From Clostridiales bacterium UBA3953 (GTDB lineage Bacteria; Bacillota; Clostridia; Oscillospirales; CAG-272), in assembly GCA_002385415.1 (NCBI GenBank), contig DGDL01000018.1, positions 1 to 22,862 of the forward strand: 22,862 bases of DNA, written 5' to 3'. The position numbers and the translations under genes are program-made. Shown piece by piece: positions 14,284 through 22,862 of the stretch. The notes below the pieces were generated by a model. The model was given only the letters and a program-made list of their open reading frames with translations, ran no database searches and was not told where the DNA came from. Position 1 is the first letter of the stretch. The number at the start of each line of letters is the position of its first letter.

Positions 14284-15606
14284 GTGTACGTTGAATCAGT
14301 CAAGGTCGTAAAATTTGGCGGAACATCACTTGCCGACGCCGGGCAGTTTAAGAAAGTAAAAGACATTATACTGGCAGATGAGAGCAGGAGGTACGTTGTG
14401 CCCTCGGCGCCGGGAAAAAGGTTTCCAGACGACGAAAAAATCACCGACCTGCTGTACTCCTGTTACGATGCCGCAACCAAAGGACAGGACATAGAACCGA
14501 TATTCTCAAAAATCACCGAGCGTTTTGACGGAATAATCGCCGGGCTCGGGCTTGATATGTCGCTTGAACATGAATATGAGACCATCAAGTATGCGCTGCT
14601 TCACAAGGCAGGGCGAGATTATGCCGCCAGCCGAGGCGAGTATCTTTCCGCACTGATACTCTCAAATTATCTCGGATATGACTTTATCGACGCGGCCGAG
14701 GTCATATTCTTCAATGACAACGGTACATTTGATTCCGAGCGCACCAACGAGGTGCTCGGCGAGCGGCTGTCAAAGCATAAAACCGCGGTTATACCCGGTT
14801 TCTACGGCTCAATGCCCAACGATACAATCAAAACCTTCCCGCGCGGCGGTTCGGACATCACCGGCGCGATAATAGCACGTGCCGTCCAGGCCGATCTTTA
14901 TGAGAACTGGACAGACGTGTCGGGCTTTTTGATGGCGGATCCGCGGATTGTCAAAAATCCGCGCGTGATAGACATAATTACATACCGCGAGCTGCGCGAG
15001 CTTTCCTATATGGGAGCTACCGTTTTGCACGAGGAATCGATTTTCCCCGTGCGCTTTGCCGGTATACCGATTAATATACGCAACACAAACGACCCCGCCG
15101 CGGAAGGAACCATGATAGTTCCGCAGACCACGTCCCGTTCGGAATATATAATAACCGGCATCGCAGGTAAAAAAGGTTTCTCGGTCATCACTATCGAAAA
15201 GGACATGATGAACTCCGAGCTCGGATTCGGCCGCCGCGTGCTTGAGGTGCTCGAGAAAAACGCAGTATCCTTTGAGCATCTCCCGTCCGGCATCGATACA
15301 ATGTGCGTCGTCGTCGCCACGAGTGCGCTTGAAAAGTGCCGCGAAACCATTGTCAACGGAATCTGTTCCGTGACAGAGCCCGAGTCTGTTTATATAGAGG
15401 ACGGCCTGGCGCTTATCGCCGTTGTCGGTCGCGGCATGATAAGAAAAAAAGGTACCGCGGCAAGGATACTTACCGCAATAGCAAATCGCGGGATAAACGT
15501 CCGCATGATAGACCAAGGCTCCAGCGAGCTTAACATCATTATCGGAATTGAAGACAGCGATTTTGAGGAAGCAATGCGTGCCATCTACACTGAATTTTGC
15601 GAATAA
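14284..15606 (+). CDS. Aspartokinase (monofunctional, with C-terminal ACT domains)
   Basis: 440 residues from GTG 14284, with AGGAG 10 bases upstream. It phosphorylates aspartate, the first step to lysine, threonine, methionine and diaminopimelate (needed for peptidoglycan). The N-terminal kinase domain has KFGGTS (Lys10 onward), FPRGGSDITGAIIARAV and WTDVSGFLMADPRIV, and then ELSYMGATVLHEESIFP. The C-terminal 135 residues form a tandem ACT regulatory region (GFSVITIEKDMMN, then LALIAVVGRGM and NRGINVRMIDQGSSELNIIIG). This indicates feedback control by an end-product amino acid, which one being unclear. It stands apart from its neighbours: 93 bases from the LRR gene and followed by a terminator. 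Confidence 0.95.
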   Translation: MYVESVKVVKFGGTSLADAGQFKKVKDIILADESRRYVVPSAPGKRFPDDEKITDLLYSCYDAATKGQDIEPIFSKITERFDGIIAGLGLDMSLEHEYETIKYALLHKAGRDYAASRGEYLSALILSNYLGYDFIDAAEVIFFNDNGTFDSERTNEVLGERLSKHKTAVIPGFYGSMPNDTIKTFPRGGSDITGAIIARAVQADLYENWTDVSGFLMADPRIVKNPRVIDIITYRELRELSYMGATVLHEESIFPVRFAGIPINIRNTNDPAAEGTMIVPQTTSRSEYIITGIAGKKGFSVITIEKDMMNSELGFGRRVLEVLEKNAVSFEHLPSGIDTMCVVVATSALEKCRETIVNGICSVTEPESVYIEDGLALIAVVGRGMIRKKGTAARILTAIANRGINVRMIDQGSSELNIIIGIEDSDFEEAMRAIYTEFCE

Positions 15607-15632
15607 ATAGCAGAAAACCACTTTTTTGCCTG

Positions 15633-15668
15633 CCGCTGCGGGACTTGTCCCACAGCGGTGTTTTTCTT
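15633..15668 (+). terminator. Intrinsic terminator after aspartokinase
   Basis: CCGCTGCGGGAC pairs with GTCCCACAGCGG (one mismatch) to form a strong GC-rich stem, followed by GTGTTTTTCTTTG. It sits 27 bases after the aspartokinase stop and is the clearest intrinsic terminator in the window. Confidence 0.85.
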
Positions 15669-15762
15669 TGCTGTGCCGACGCAAGAAATGCAGGTGATAT
15701 ACCGCAAACGTATAAAAGAATAAGCGTGGGGAAAAGATAAAGAAACGACAAAATATGAAAAA

Positions 15763-15768
15763 AGAGGG
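15763..15768 (+). promoter_or_regulatory. Ribosome binding site deciding the TTG start of the giant glucan synthase gene
   Basis: AGAGGG at 15763-15768 lies 8 bases before TTG 15777. In that frame a stop (TGA 15756) closes the region above, and the first in-frame ATG is not until about 16188, after conserved sequence. A six-codon frame (ATG 15755 to TAA 15775) overlaps this site and ends one base before the TTG. Confidence 0.65.
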
Positions 15769-15776
15769 CTTATAAC

Positions 15777-18700
15777 TTGCGTAACACCGGTCATAAAGCC
15801 TCACGCGATCTACGCGATTGCGGCAATATATTGCGCAGGCTGCGAACCGAATATGTCGCCGATGACGGTAACGTTGACTATATATTGCGGAAAGCGGCGA
15901 CGGCCTGCGAGCATTGTCGAAGAAAGAAAATCAGCCCGCGAATATTCAAAGCGGTAGACGACATTGTGCGCAGCTTTACCGAGACGGCGGGCATTCCGCC
16001 GGAGGAGGAACTGACGCCGGATTATATTGCCGCGCAGCTTGACAAGCAGAAGCCGGGCGGTGAAGATGACGGCTTTACGCTTGACGAGCTGTGCTTTGTC
16101 CCCGACTGCATAGCTTTGTCGCTGCTGTTTACGCTCGACGAATATTCAAGAGCGCAACGCGACACCAAACACGCAGACGATTTAGGCATGGCGGGGTCAG
16201 GTAAAAGCGTCTCGGAGCTTGCCGCCGACGCCGCGTCGACAGGGGCAGAGCTGCTGCGCAGCTTTGAGGAAACTTCATTCGAGCGTTTTCTTGAAAAGGC
16301 CTCGGTAATAGAGCGGACGCTGCTCGCCGACAAGCGCGGCATATATCCGCGCTGTGACCACGAGACAAAGCAGCTTTACAGGCAGGCAGCAGCCGAGTAT
16401 GCAAAAAAACATAAGGTCAGCCAGCGCCATGCGGCAGAGATCGTGCTTGCTATGCGCTCGCCCGTGAAAGAGCATCCAATACTTCGGAGGGCATATTTCC
16501 CGATAATGTATTTGGCTGCCTTCATACTTGCGATTCTTGCGGCAGTTTTGACTCGCGGCGACCTGTTTATGGCTCTGCTGCTCTTTTTCCCGCTGACAGA
16601 GTTTACCCGCCAGTGCCTTGATTTCGTGCTGTCTAAATTCGTGCCGCCCGGTGCGGTGCCTCGCTATAAAATCGAGCGCATAGATGACATGCCCGAAACG
16701 CTGGTGGTTATAACAACATTGCTGTTCGGCGGCAAAAGCGACGATTCGCTGTTCGAGTCACTTGAGCGCTGCTATCATGCCAACCGCGACAGGGGCGGCA
16801 AAATCGCATTCGGTATACTCGGCGACCTGCCCGACGCGGCTTCGCCGGAGGCGCCGGGTGATGCGGCAACTCTGAAAAATGCAAAAAACCGCATAAAGGC
16901 GCTCAACAAAAAGTATGGCGGCGGCTTTTACCTTTTCACGCGCTCAAGAACCTACTCGGCTACCGAGGAGCGCTATATGGGCCGCGAACGCAAGAGGGGC
17001 GCTCTGCTTGAGCTTGCCGGCTTTATCGCGGCGGGCGAGCGCGGCTCACTTACTGTTGTGGGTGACGAGAGCTTTCTTTCGCGCGTCAAGTATGTTATCA
17101 CGCTCGACTCGGACACGCGTCTGGGGCTCGGCGGGGCATGCGATCTTATAGGCGCTATGCTTCACCCTGCAAACCTTCCCGTTGTGAAAAACGGCATTGT
17201 CACAGAAGGTTATGCAATTATGCAGCCCCGCATGGAAACATCGCTCGAAGCGGCAGGGAAAACCCCGTTTGCAAGGTTGATTTCTGGCTGCGGCGGCAGC
17301 GACGTCTACTCGTCGGCGGCTTACGAAACCTATCAGACCCTGTTCGGCGAGGGCAACTTCTGCGGCAAGGGCATTTTTGACGTAAAGCTCTATTGGGAGC
17401 TGCTCAAAGATGCGTTTGCGCCCGAAACGGTGCTAAGCCACGACCTGCTGGAAGGGACAAGGCTGCGCTGCGCATTTCTTTCGGGCGTCACAGCGGTTGA
17501 CAGCTGCCCCAAAACGGCGGATTCTTATTTTAAGAGGCTTCACCGCTGGATACGCGGGGACACTCAAGCCATGGCTTATGCCGGCAGCACGATTTTAACC
17601 GGTAATGCAGCTAAGATGCCGTCGCCTTCTGCGGTCGGCATTACGGGCAGCGCCGGCATCAGCGAGTACAGGCGCCGAGCAAGAGTTAAAAACCCGATTA
17701 GCGTGCTGTCGCGCTACAAGCTGTTCGACAACATCAGGCGTGCCTCGCTGCCGATTTGTGCTATATTTGCGATGGCATACGGGCTTTTCATGGGCTCGGC
17801 CGCGGCGCTGACCGCAATTATATTCTCCACACTGTATATTGTGCTGCCTGTCGTCACCGCATCGGTGACGGCGACACGCAGCCTGCCGCGCAGGTTCTAC
17901 TCGTCGGTCACCGGCAGCGTGTGGCAGGCGCTCGGGCTGACGCTGTGGAATTTGGGTACTCTGCTGCATAACGCAATATGTGCGGCAGACGCCATGCTGC
18001 GAGCGCTGTGGCGCATGACAATCTCAAAACAGCGTCTGCTCGAGTGGGTAACGGCGGCCGAGGCCGACCGAAACCGCCGCGATACATTCGGATACAACCT
18101 GCTGCTTACGCTGCCCACCTTCATTTCCGGTGCGGTGCTTGTCATTTTTGCGCCTTATGCGCTGTACAAGCTGCTCGGGCTGCTGTGGCTCGGCCTGCCG
18201 CTGTTATTCACGCTGTCCGGACGCGAGACGGTAACCGAAGCAGAGCTCGCCATCACGCCGGCGCGGCGTGCGACGGTGATGAAATATGTTTTTGACATGT
18301 GGAAATTCTTTTCCGACACCGTTACGGCGTCCGAGCATTGGTTGCCGCCGGACAATATACAGCTTGCACCGTCCGAGATACTTGCAAGGCGGACATCGCC
18401 GACCAATATAGGCCTTTATATGCTGTCTTGCCTTGCAGCCTACAAGCTGGGCAATATAAAGTCAGCAGAGTTTTTCAAGCGTATCGAAAACGCGGTGACT
18501 TCTATCGAGATGATGCCCAAATGGCGCGGTCACCTCTATAACTGGTACGACACCGCAACGCTCAGCGTGCTTGGCACGCCCTATGTGTCGACGGTGGACA
18601 GCGGCAACTTTGTGGCAAGCCTTTTGACGCTTTCACAGGGAATAGCGACCGAGAAAAGCCTGAAGGGAGACAGGGCCGACAAGCTGCGCGAGCGGATTAG

Positions 18701-21700
18701 TGCCATAATCGATGCGACAGATTTCTCGGCGCTCTACAATCCGGACCGCGACCTGTTTTATCTTGGATATGACACCGCGGCGGAAAAGCCCGGTGGCGGC
18801 TATGACCTTCTCATGAGCGAGTCGCGAATCACAAGCTATTACGCCGTCGCTGCTGGCATTGTGCCTCGCAGACATTGGCAGCGGCTCGGCCGGCCGGTAA
18901 TAAGCGCCGACGGGCATATCGGCCTTTTGTCATGGTCGGGCACGATGTTCGAGTATTTTATGGCATCGCTGTTTATGCCTGTCTACAAAGGCTCGCTGAT
19001 AGACGAGGCATTGGCGTTTGCGTTTACGCAGCAAAAAAAAGAGCGCGAACGCGGGTTGTGGGGCAAATCCGAGTCCTGCTATTTTGCGTTTGACGCGGCA
19101 ATGAACTATCAGTACTCGGCATACGGTGTGCAAAAGCTCGCCATGAAGCGCGGGCTTGACACAGAGGCTGTCATTGCGCCTTATTCGTCGTTTTTAACGC
19201 TGACCTATGCGCCGATTGCTTCGCTGCGAAACCTCGAGCGGCTTAAAAAATTTGGACTGTACGGAAGATACGGATTTTTTGAATCCGTAGACTTCACGCG
19301 CTCGCGCGTGGGCAGAGGCTGTGCGGTAATACGCACCTTTATGGCTCACCATATAGGCATGAGCATTATTGCGGCAGCAAACTTTTTGTTGGACAACATC
19401 TTTGTAAAATACTTTATGAGCGACCCGCGCATGGGAGCGGCCGACAGCCTGCTGTGCGAGAAAATTCCCGTCGACGCGGTTATCCACAAGACTGTGCCCT
19501 ATCGAAAGGAAATGCCTACCCGCACACATGCCCTGCCGACGGCGGAGTCGTTCCGCGAGGATAACAAAGCGGTGCCCCGTACCGCGGTGGTATCAAACGG
19601 CGGAACAAGAATTGTCGCGACTGCGGCAGGTAAAGTGTGCCTGTACAACGGCAACAGTATTATAACAACCTCTCCCTTCGGCCCAAACAGCAAAAACGGA
19701 GGATTGAAGCTCTTTCTTGAGGTCAAAGACAAGCGTGGCTCGCGCGTTATAAACGTGCTGGACGGCGGATTTTGCAGGTCGTCCTCGTCGACTTCGGTGA
19801 AGTATATAAATGAAGTGTCGACTGGCGGCTCACGCGCAAAAACCATCGCGATTTTGACGGTTCGCGGCGACTGCACATGCTTTGTGATAACGCTTGCCTA
19901 CGAGGGCGGAGCGGCCGAAGTCTGCCCGCTGATGTGCTTTGTGCCGGCTCTAAAGCCCGAAAAGGAGTACGGCGCGCATCCCGGCTATCACGACCTTTCG
20001 GTAGAGGCCGAGTATTGCGCCGAAGAAAATATACTGCTCTACAGAGTTCTCTCAAGAGAGGGCGAAAAAGAGCGCTGGCTTGCGGTCACGCTTGAAACCT
20101 CAAGCGGCGGAGTGTCGTTTACAACCCGCCGAGAGGGCGTATTGCCGATGCTTTATGGCGACCGCGAGCTTGGGATGCTGACGCAGACGCCGCTCGGCAA
20201 CACGACCGGCGCGTGTATAACTCCGTTTTGCGCCATAAAAAAACGCTCGGAGACGAGGAGCGGCCGATATGCATGCACTTTCCTTGTCGCGCCGGCAAAG
20301 TCGCGGGCGGATGCGATTCAGACTATAAGATATGCGCGCTCAACACGCGAGCGCAACTATGCGGACTCGGCTATTTCAAGTCTGCGGCGCTGGGCACAGG
20401 CGGGTATGAGTGTGCTTTCGGCACCCGACTCCATGCGTGCGGCCGAGCTGATGCTCGCGGCGACTTTCCACACGTTAAGGAAAGATTACGAAGCGGACAG
20501 CGAGGCGGGAAAGCTGGTCATGCCCGACGAGCCGCAGCCCAAATCGGTGCTTTGGCGCAACTCTATTTCCGGTGACCTGCCCTTTACGGTGATAAGCATA
20601 AGTACCCGGCTTGCGCCCGGCGACGCAAGCTGTCACCTGATAGCGGCGTTTATATCGGCGCACAGGTGGCTGCGGATTATGGGTATTAAAACAGAACTTA
20701 TAATCTGCTACGGAGAGATTGCGGCTTATGGCGAGCCGGTTCGGACAATGCTTATAGACCTTGTGAGGGCACATGGCGACGTGCGCATGCTCGGCGCGCC
20801 GGGCGGAGTGTATTTTTTGAGGTCTTCGCCCGATACGGCGCTGCTGCGCATGCTTTCAAGGCTGGACATTGTGCTTGACGGCACAAATACGCTTTCAAAT
20901 GTGTATCTTCGCGTCATGAGCGAGCGTCCCGAGCTTGTTTTCCACAAAAGGCCGAGAATCCGCAAAGTTTATCCACAGGAAGTGGAAAACTCTGTGGAAA
21001 CGGACGTTAGATTGCCTGTCCGGGGCGGTTTTTTCGGTGTGGATAACTTCACAGTAAAGACACGCGAGCAGACGCTCCCTCAATCGTATGTATATACCGG
21101 AAGCGCGTTCGGTACGCTGGTAACACACAACAGCCTCGGTTACACATGGTTCGGCAACTCGCGCGAGCGAAGGCTGACGCCGTGGAACGGCTTGGCGCAC
21201 GAAGGCATGCAGGGCGAAAGGCTGATTCTTCATATCAATGGCAAAAGATGGGACCTTGCGGCGTCCGCCCATACTGTCACTTATAATCGTGGGCATGCGC
21301 TATACAGCGGCCGGATAGAGAGCGGCGGCATAAGCACGGATTATGAGATAGCAGTCGGCGTAGATCCGCTTTTGCCCGTTAAAATGATAGCGGTGACGTT
21401 TGACGGCGAAGAGGCAACACCCCGCACCGAGGTGCGCGACAATGTCTGCGGAGCCTTCACGCCTGAGGGTGCGGCAGATGGTCACAGCGGTGTGAAGCTG
21501 GTGTTTGAGTGGACGCTGTGTTTTGGTTCGGATCCGTGCGACCCGGATGTTATTGTGCGTGAGTGCTCTGGGGACACTGTGACGTACAAGTGTATGTATG
21601 GCGAATTTACGCACCGGCGCATATTTATGACCTGCAGGCCGGCCGAGCGTGGTGTTATATATCTGCTCGGTACAACAGGCGAACGCGACGACAAGTGCGG

Positions 21701-22862
21701 CAGCTATATACGTGAGAAATACAAGACCCTCTCCGACGTATACGAAGGATTTTCGCTTTATGCCGCTCGCGCCGAGCGGGTTTCGGGGGGACTGCTTCTC
21801 GAGTCGCCGAGCCCTGCTCTCGACGAGATGTTTAACTTCTATGTGCCATATCAGGCATTGGCCACGAGACTGCTTGCGCGCACCGGATTTTACCAGTCCG
21901 GCGGCGCATACGGCTTCCGCGACCAGCTTCAGGACTGCCTTGCGATACTTTATTCGCATCCGAAGAAAGTGCGCGTCCACATCATTCGCGCGGCGCTCCA
22001 TCAGTTTGCGCAGGGTGACGCCATGCACTGGTGGCACAATCTGCCGGCACGTGATACCGTTGTAACGCGGGGTGTGCGCTCGCTGTGCTCGGACGACTAT
22101 ATATGGCTGCCCTATGTGACGGCGGAATATGTCCGGCGCACAGGGGATACAAGCATTCTTTCGGTTAAGGTGCGGTATGCTGATGCGCCGGAGCTTGGGC
22201 CGGGCGAGTACGAGCGCTACAGCGAAACCGGCAAGACCGACTTCAAAGAAGACATTTACACCCACTGCGCGCGTGCGCTCGAGCTGGCGCTCGAAAGACT
22301 TTCGCCGCGCGGGCTGCCCTATATAGGCAGCTGCGACTGGAACGACGGCATGAACCGCATCGGCATCGATCAAAAAGGCAACCAAACCGGCGGCGAAAGC
22401 GTGTGGCTTGCCCAGTTCCTCGCGATAACGCTAAACAATTTTTCCAAGCTGTCCGAGCTGCGCGGCGACATCGACGGCTGCGAGAAATACAGGGCGGCGG
22501 CAGCTTCACTGCTGCTTGCGGTCGAAAAGCACGCATGGGCGACCGACCGCTACGCGCGCGCCTTTTACGGCGACGGCCTGGTGCTCGGCGCGCCGACCAC
22601 CGAAGGCGGATGCCAGATCGACATTCTGCCACAGGCGTTTGCCCAGCTTTCAGGCATGGGGAAAGACGAAACCGGCAGCCAAAACCGCACGCGAACGGCG
22701 CTTGAAAACATGTACTCGACCCTTTTTGACCGCGAGCATCGCATAATGAAATTGTTTGCGCCTCCGTTTGTGCCCGGAAACGGTCGAAATCCCGGCTATA
22801 TACAGGGATATGTCCCGGGCGTGCGCGAGAATGGCGGACAGTACACGCATGCAGCGGTTTGG
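15777..22862 (+). CDS. NdvB/ChvB-like cyclic beta-glucan synthase homologue (GT84 - glycoamylase-like - GH94), 3' end beyond window
   Basis: At least 2362 codons, open to the window end with no stop in frame. It starts at TTG 15777. Family members of about 2800 residues make cyclic beta-1,2-glucan from UDP-glucose at the inner membrane. Domains seen: a soluble N-terminus with SVIERTLLADKRGIYPRCD; membrane helices about 241-290; a GT84 domain with TLDSDTRL (442-449) and RWIRGDTQ (590-597); more helices about 655-705 and 777-815; WLPPDN (855-860); a glycoamylase-like domain with MSESRITSYYAVAAGIVP (from 1013), LLSWSGTMFEYFM and TFMAHHIGMS; then a GH94-type region with GNSRERRLTPW, GAYGFRDQLQD (2044 on), DWNDGM (Asp2187 and Asp2190) and, at the very end, YVPGVRENGGQYTHAAVW. 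Roughly 200 or more residues are probably missing. Whether this Gram-positive version makes cyclic glucan, linear glucan, or only phosphorolyses it is not known from sequence. Confidence 0.9.
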   Translation, partial: MRNTGHKASRDLRDCGNILRRLRTEYVADDGNVDYILRKAATACEHCRRKKISPRIFKAVDDIVRSFTETAGIPPEEELTPDYIAAQLDKQKPGGEDDGFTLDELCFVPDCIALSLLFTLDEYSRAQRDTKHADDLGMAGSGKSVSELAADAASTGAELLRSFEETSFERFLEKASVIERTLLADKRGIYPRCDHETKQLYRQAAAEYAKKHKVSQRHAAEIVLAMRSPVKEHPILRRAYFPIMYLAAFILAILAAVLTRGDLFMALLLFFPLTEFTRQCLDFVLSKFVPPGAVPRYKIERIDDMPETLVVITTLLFGGKSDDSLFESLERCYHANRDRGGKIAFGILGDLPDAASPEAPGDAATLKNAKNRIKALNKKYGGGFYLFTRSRTYSATEERYMGRERKRGALLELAGFIAAGERGSLTVVGDESFLSRVKYVITLDSDTRLGLGGACDLIGAMLHPANLPVVKNGIVTEGYAIMQPRMETSLEAAGKTPFARLISGCGGSDVYSSAAYETYQTLFGEGNFCGKGIFDVKLYWELLKDAFAPETVLSHDLLEGTRLRCAFLSGVTAVDSCPKTADSYFKRLHRWIRGDTQAMAYAGSTILTGNAAKMPSPSAVGITGSAGISEYRRRARVKNPISVLSRYKLFDNIRRASLPICAIFAMAYGLFMGSAAALTAIIFSTLYIVLPVVTASVTATRSLPRRFYSSVTGSVWQALGLTLWNLGTLLHNAICAADAMLRALWRMTISKQRLLEWVTAAEADRNRRDTFGYNLLLTLPTFISGAVLVIFAPYALYKLLGLLWLGLPLLFTLSGRETVTEAELAITPARRATVMKYVFDMWKFFSDTVTASEHWLPPDNIQLAPSEILARRTSPTNIGLYMLSCLAAYKLGNIKSAEFFKRIENAVTSIEMMPKWRGHLYNWYDTATLSVLGTPYVSTVDSGNFVASLLTLSQGIATEKSLKGDRADKLRERISAIIDATDFSALYNPDRDLFYLGYDTAAEKPGGGYDLLMSESRITSYYAVAAGIVPRRHWQRLGRPVISADGHIGLLSWSGTMFEYFMASLFMPVYKGSLIDEALAFAFTQQKKERERGLWGKSESCYFAFDAAMNYQYSAYGVQKLAMKRGLDTEAVIAPYSSFLTLTYAPIASLRNLERLKKFGLYGRYGFFESVDFTRSRVGRGCAVIRTFMAHHIGMSIIAAANFLLDNIFVKYFMSDPRMGAADSLLCEKIPVDAVIHKTVPYRKEMPTRTHALPTAESFREDNKAVPRTAVVSNGGTRIVATAAGKVCLYNGNSIITTSPFGPNSKNGGLKLFLEVKDKRGSRVINVLDGGFCRSSSSTSVKYINEVSTGGSRAKTIAILTVRGDCTCFVITLAYEGGAAEVCPLMCFVPALKPEKEYGAHPGYHDLSVEAEYCAEENILLYRVLSREGEKERWLAVTLETSSGGVSFTTRREGVLPMLYGDRELGMLTQTPLGNTTGACITPFCAIKKRSETRSGRYACTFLVAPAKSRADAIQTIRYARSTRERNYADSAISSLRRWAQAGMSVLSAPDSMRAAELMLAATFHTLRKDYEADSEAGKLVMPDEPQPKSVLWRNSISGDLPFTVISISTRLAPGDASCHLIAAFISAHRWLRIMGIKTELIICYGEIAAYGEPVRTMLIDLVRAHGDVRMLGAPGGVYFLRSSPDTALLRMLSRLDIVLDGTNTLSNVYLRVMSERPELVFHKRPRIRKVYPQEVENSVETDVRLPVRGGFFGVDNFTVKTREQTLPQSYVYTGSAFGTLVTHNSLGYTWFGNSRERRLTPWNGLAHEGMQGERLILHINGKRWDLAASAHTVTYNRGHALYSGRIESGGISTDYEIAVGVDPLLPVKMIAVTFDGEEATPRTEVRDNVCGAFTPEGAADGHSGVKLVFEWTLCFGSDPCDPDVIVRECSGDTVTYKCMYGEFTHRRIFMTCRPAERGVIYLLGTTGERDDKCGSYIREKYKTLSDVYEGFSLYAARAERVSGGLLLESPSPALDEMFNFYVPYQALATRLLARTGFYQSGGAYGFRDQLQDCLAILYSHPKKVRVHIIRAALHQFAQGDAMHWWHNLPARDTVVTRGVRSLCSDDYIWLPYVTAEYVRRTGDTSILSVKVRYADAPELGPGEYERYSETGKTDFKEDIYTHCARALELALERLSPRGLPYIGSCDWNDGMNRIGIDQKGNQTGGESVWLAQFLAITLNNFSKLSELRGDIDGCEKYRAAAASLLLAVEKHAWATDRYARAFYGDGLVLGAPTTEGGCQIDILPQAFAQLSGMGKDETGSQNRTRTALENMYSTLFDREHRIMKLFAPPFVPGNGRNPGYIQGYVPGVRENGGQYTHAAVW
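20938..21046. other. Cluster of DnaA-box matches inside the glucan synthase gene
   Basis: Perfect TTATCCACA at 20969-20977 (+) and its exact inverse TGTGGATAA at 21038-21046 (minus-strand box), plus TTTTCCACA at 20938-20946 (+), which fits TTWTNCACA. Two one-off matches lie at 20981-20989 (AGTGGAAAA) and 20993-21001 (TGTGGAAAC). Five box-like sites in 109 bases is far above expectation for coding DNA. No AT-rich unwinding stretch is seen next to them, so a DnaA-titrating or regulatory cluster is more likely than an origin; chance is not excluded. Confidence 0.5.

Noticed and set aside
20938..21046. A full replication origin at the DnaA-box cluster
   Set aside because: No AT-rich unwinding region, no adjacent dnaA/dnaN, and it lies in the middle of an intact conserved coding frame; kept only as a DnaA-binding lead.
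21300..22385. 361-codon open frame on the minus strand opposite the GH94 region
   Set aside because: The plus strand carries unmistakable GH94 motifs throughout; the antisense frame has none.

Overview
The window reads as chromosomal DNA from an anaerobic low-GC-lineage Gram-positive of the class Clostridia, probably an Oscillospirales/Ruminococcaceae-like organism. The taxonomic placement is inference. It rests on the Spo0J/Soj-type parAB genes with perfect parS sites, strong GGAGG ribosome sites, frequent GTG and TTG starts, consensus sigma-A promoters, a CsaB-type wall-polymer enzyme and a BspA-like LRR lipoprotein. No rRNA, tRNA, insertion sequence, phage gene or CRISPR array was seen. 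Coding density is very high, and no gap exceeds 300 bases.

Layout. (1) Bases 1-4075, rightward: the 3' end of a PotD-type polyamine-binding protein with a C-terminal membrane anchor, a PHP-domain phosphoesterase, a CysN-like GTPase fused to a degenerate APS-kinase domain, and an RluA-family pseudouridine synthase. A perfect 14-bp hairpin ends this block at a convergent junction. (2) Bases 4116-6271, leftward: a TTG-started small membrane protein, mnmE, and a short Sfp-type phosphopantetheinyl transferase one base after mnmE. (3) Bases 6272-6546: a divergent control region with two near-perfect-consensus promoters and a parS palindrome. A second parS lies in the mnmE leader. (4) Bases 6547-14190, rightward: parA, parB and serS, then envelope genes. 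These are a two-TM protein of unknown function, a membrane-anchored MORN-repeat protein, a GT4-CsaB fusion and an LRR lipoprotein. (5) Bases 14284-15606: aspartokinase, followed by a clear terminator. (6) Base 15777 to the window end: one very large open-ended gene of at least 2362 codons. It encodes an NdvB/ChvB-like cyclic beta-glucan synthase homologue (GT84, glycoamylase-like and GH94 domains).

How the parts fit. parA, parB and the parS sites mark the origin-proximal, partitioning part of the chromosome. mnmE is a normal neighbour there, but here it points away from parAB, and mnmG, rsmG and jag are not beside it. Most of the rest is cell-envelope work: CsaB-type pyruvylation of a wall polymer, a giant glucan synthase, and repeat-containing surface proteins.

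The least expected signals are a cluster of DnaA-box matches inside the glucan synthase gene (20938-21046), a chain of mutually exclusive palindromes just before the MORN gene (10153-10180), and a stand-alone CysN-CysC protein whose kinase half has lost its key residues. I did not find a convincing wholly new multi-gene system. These are leads, with tests stated.
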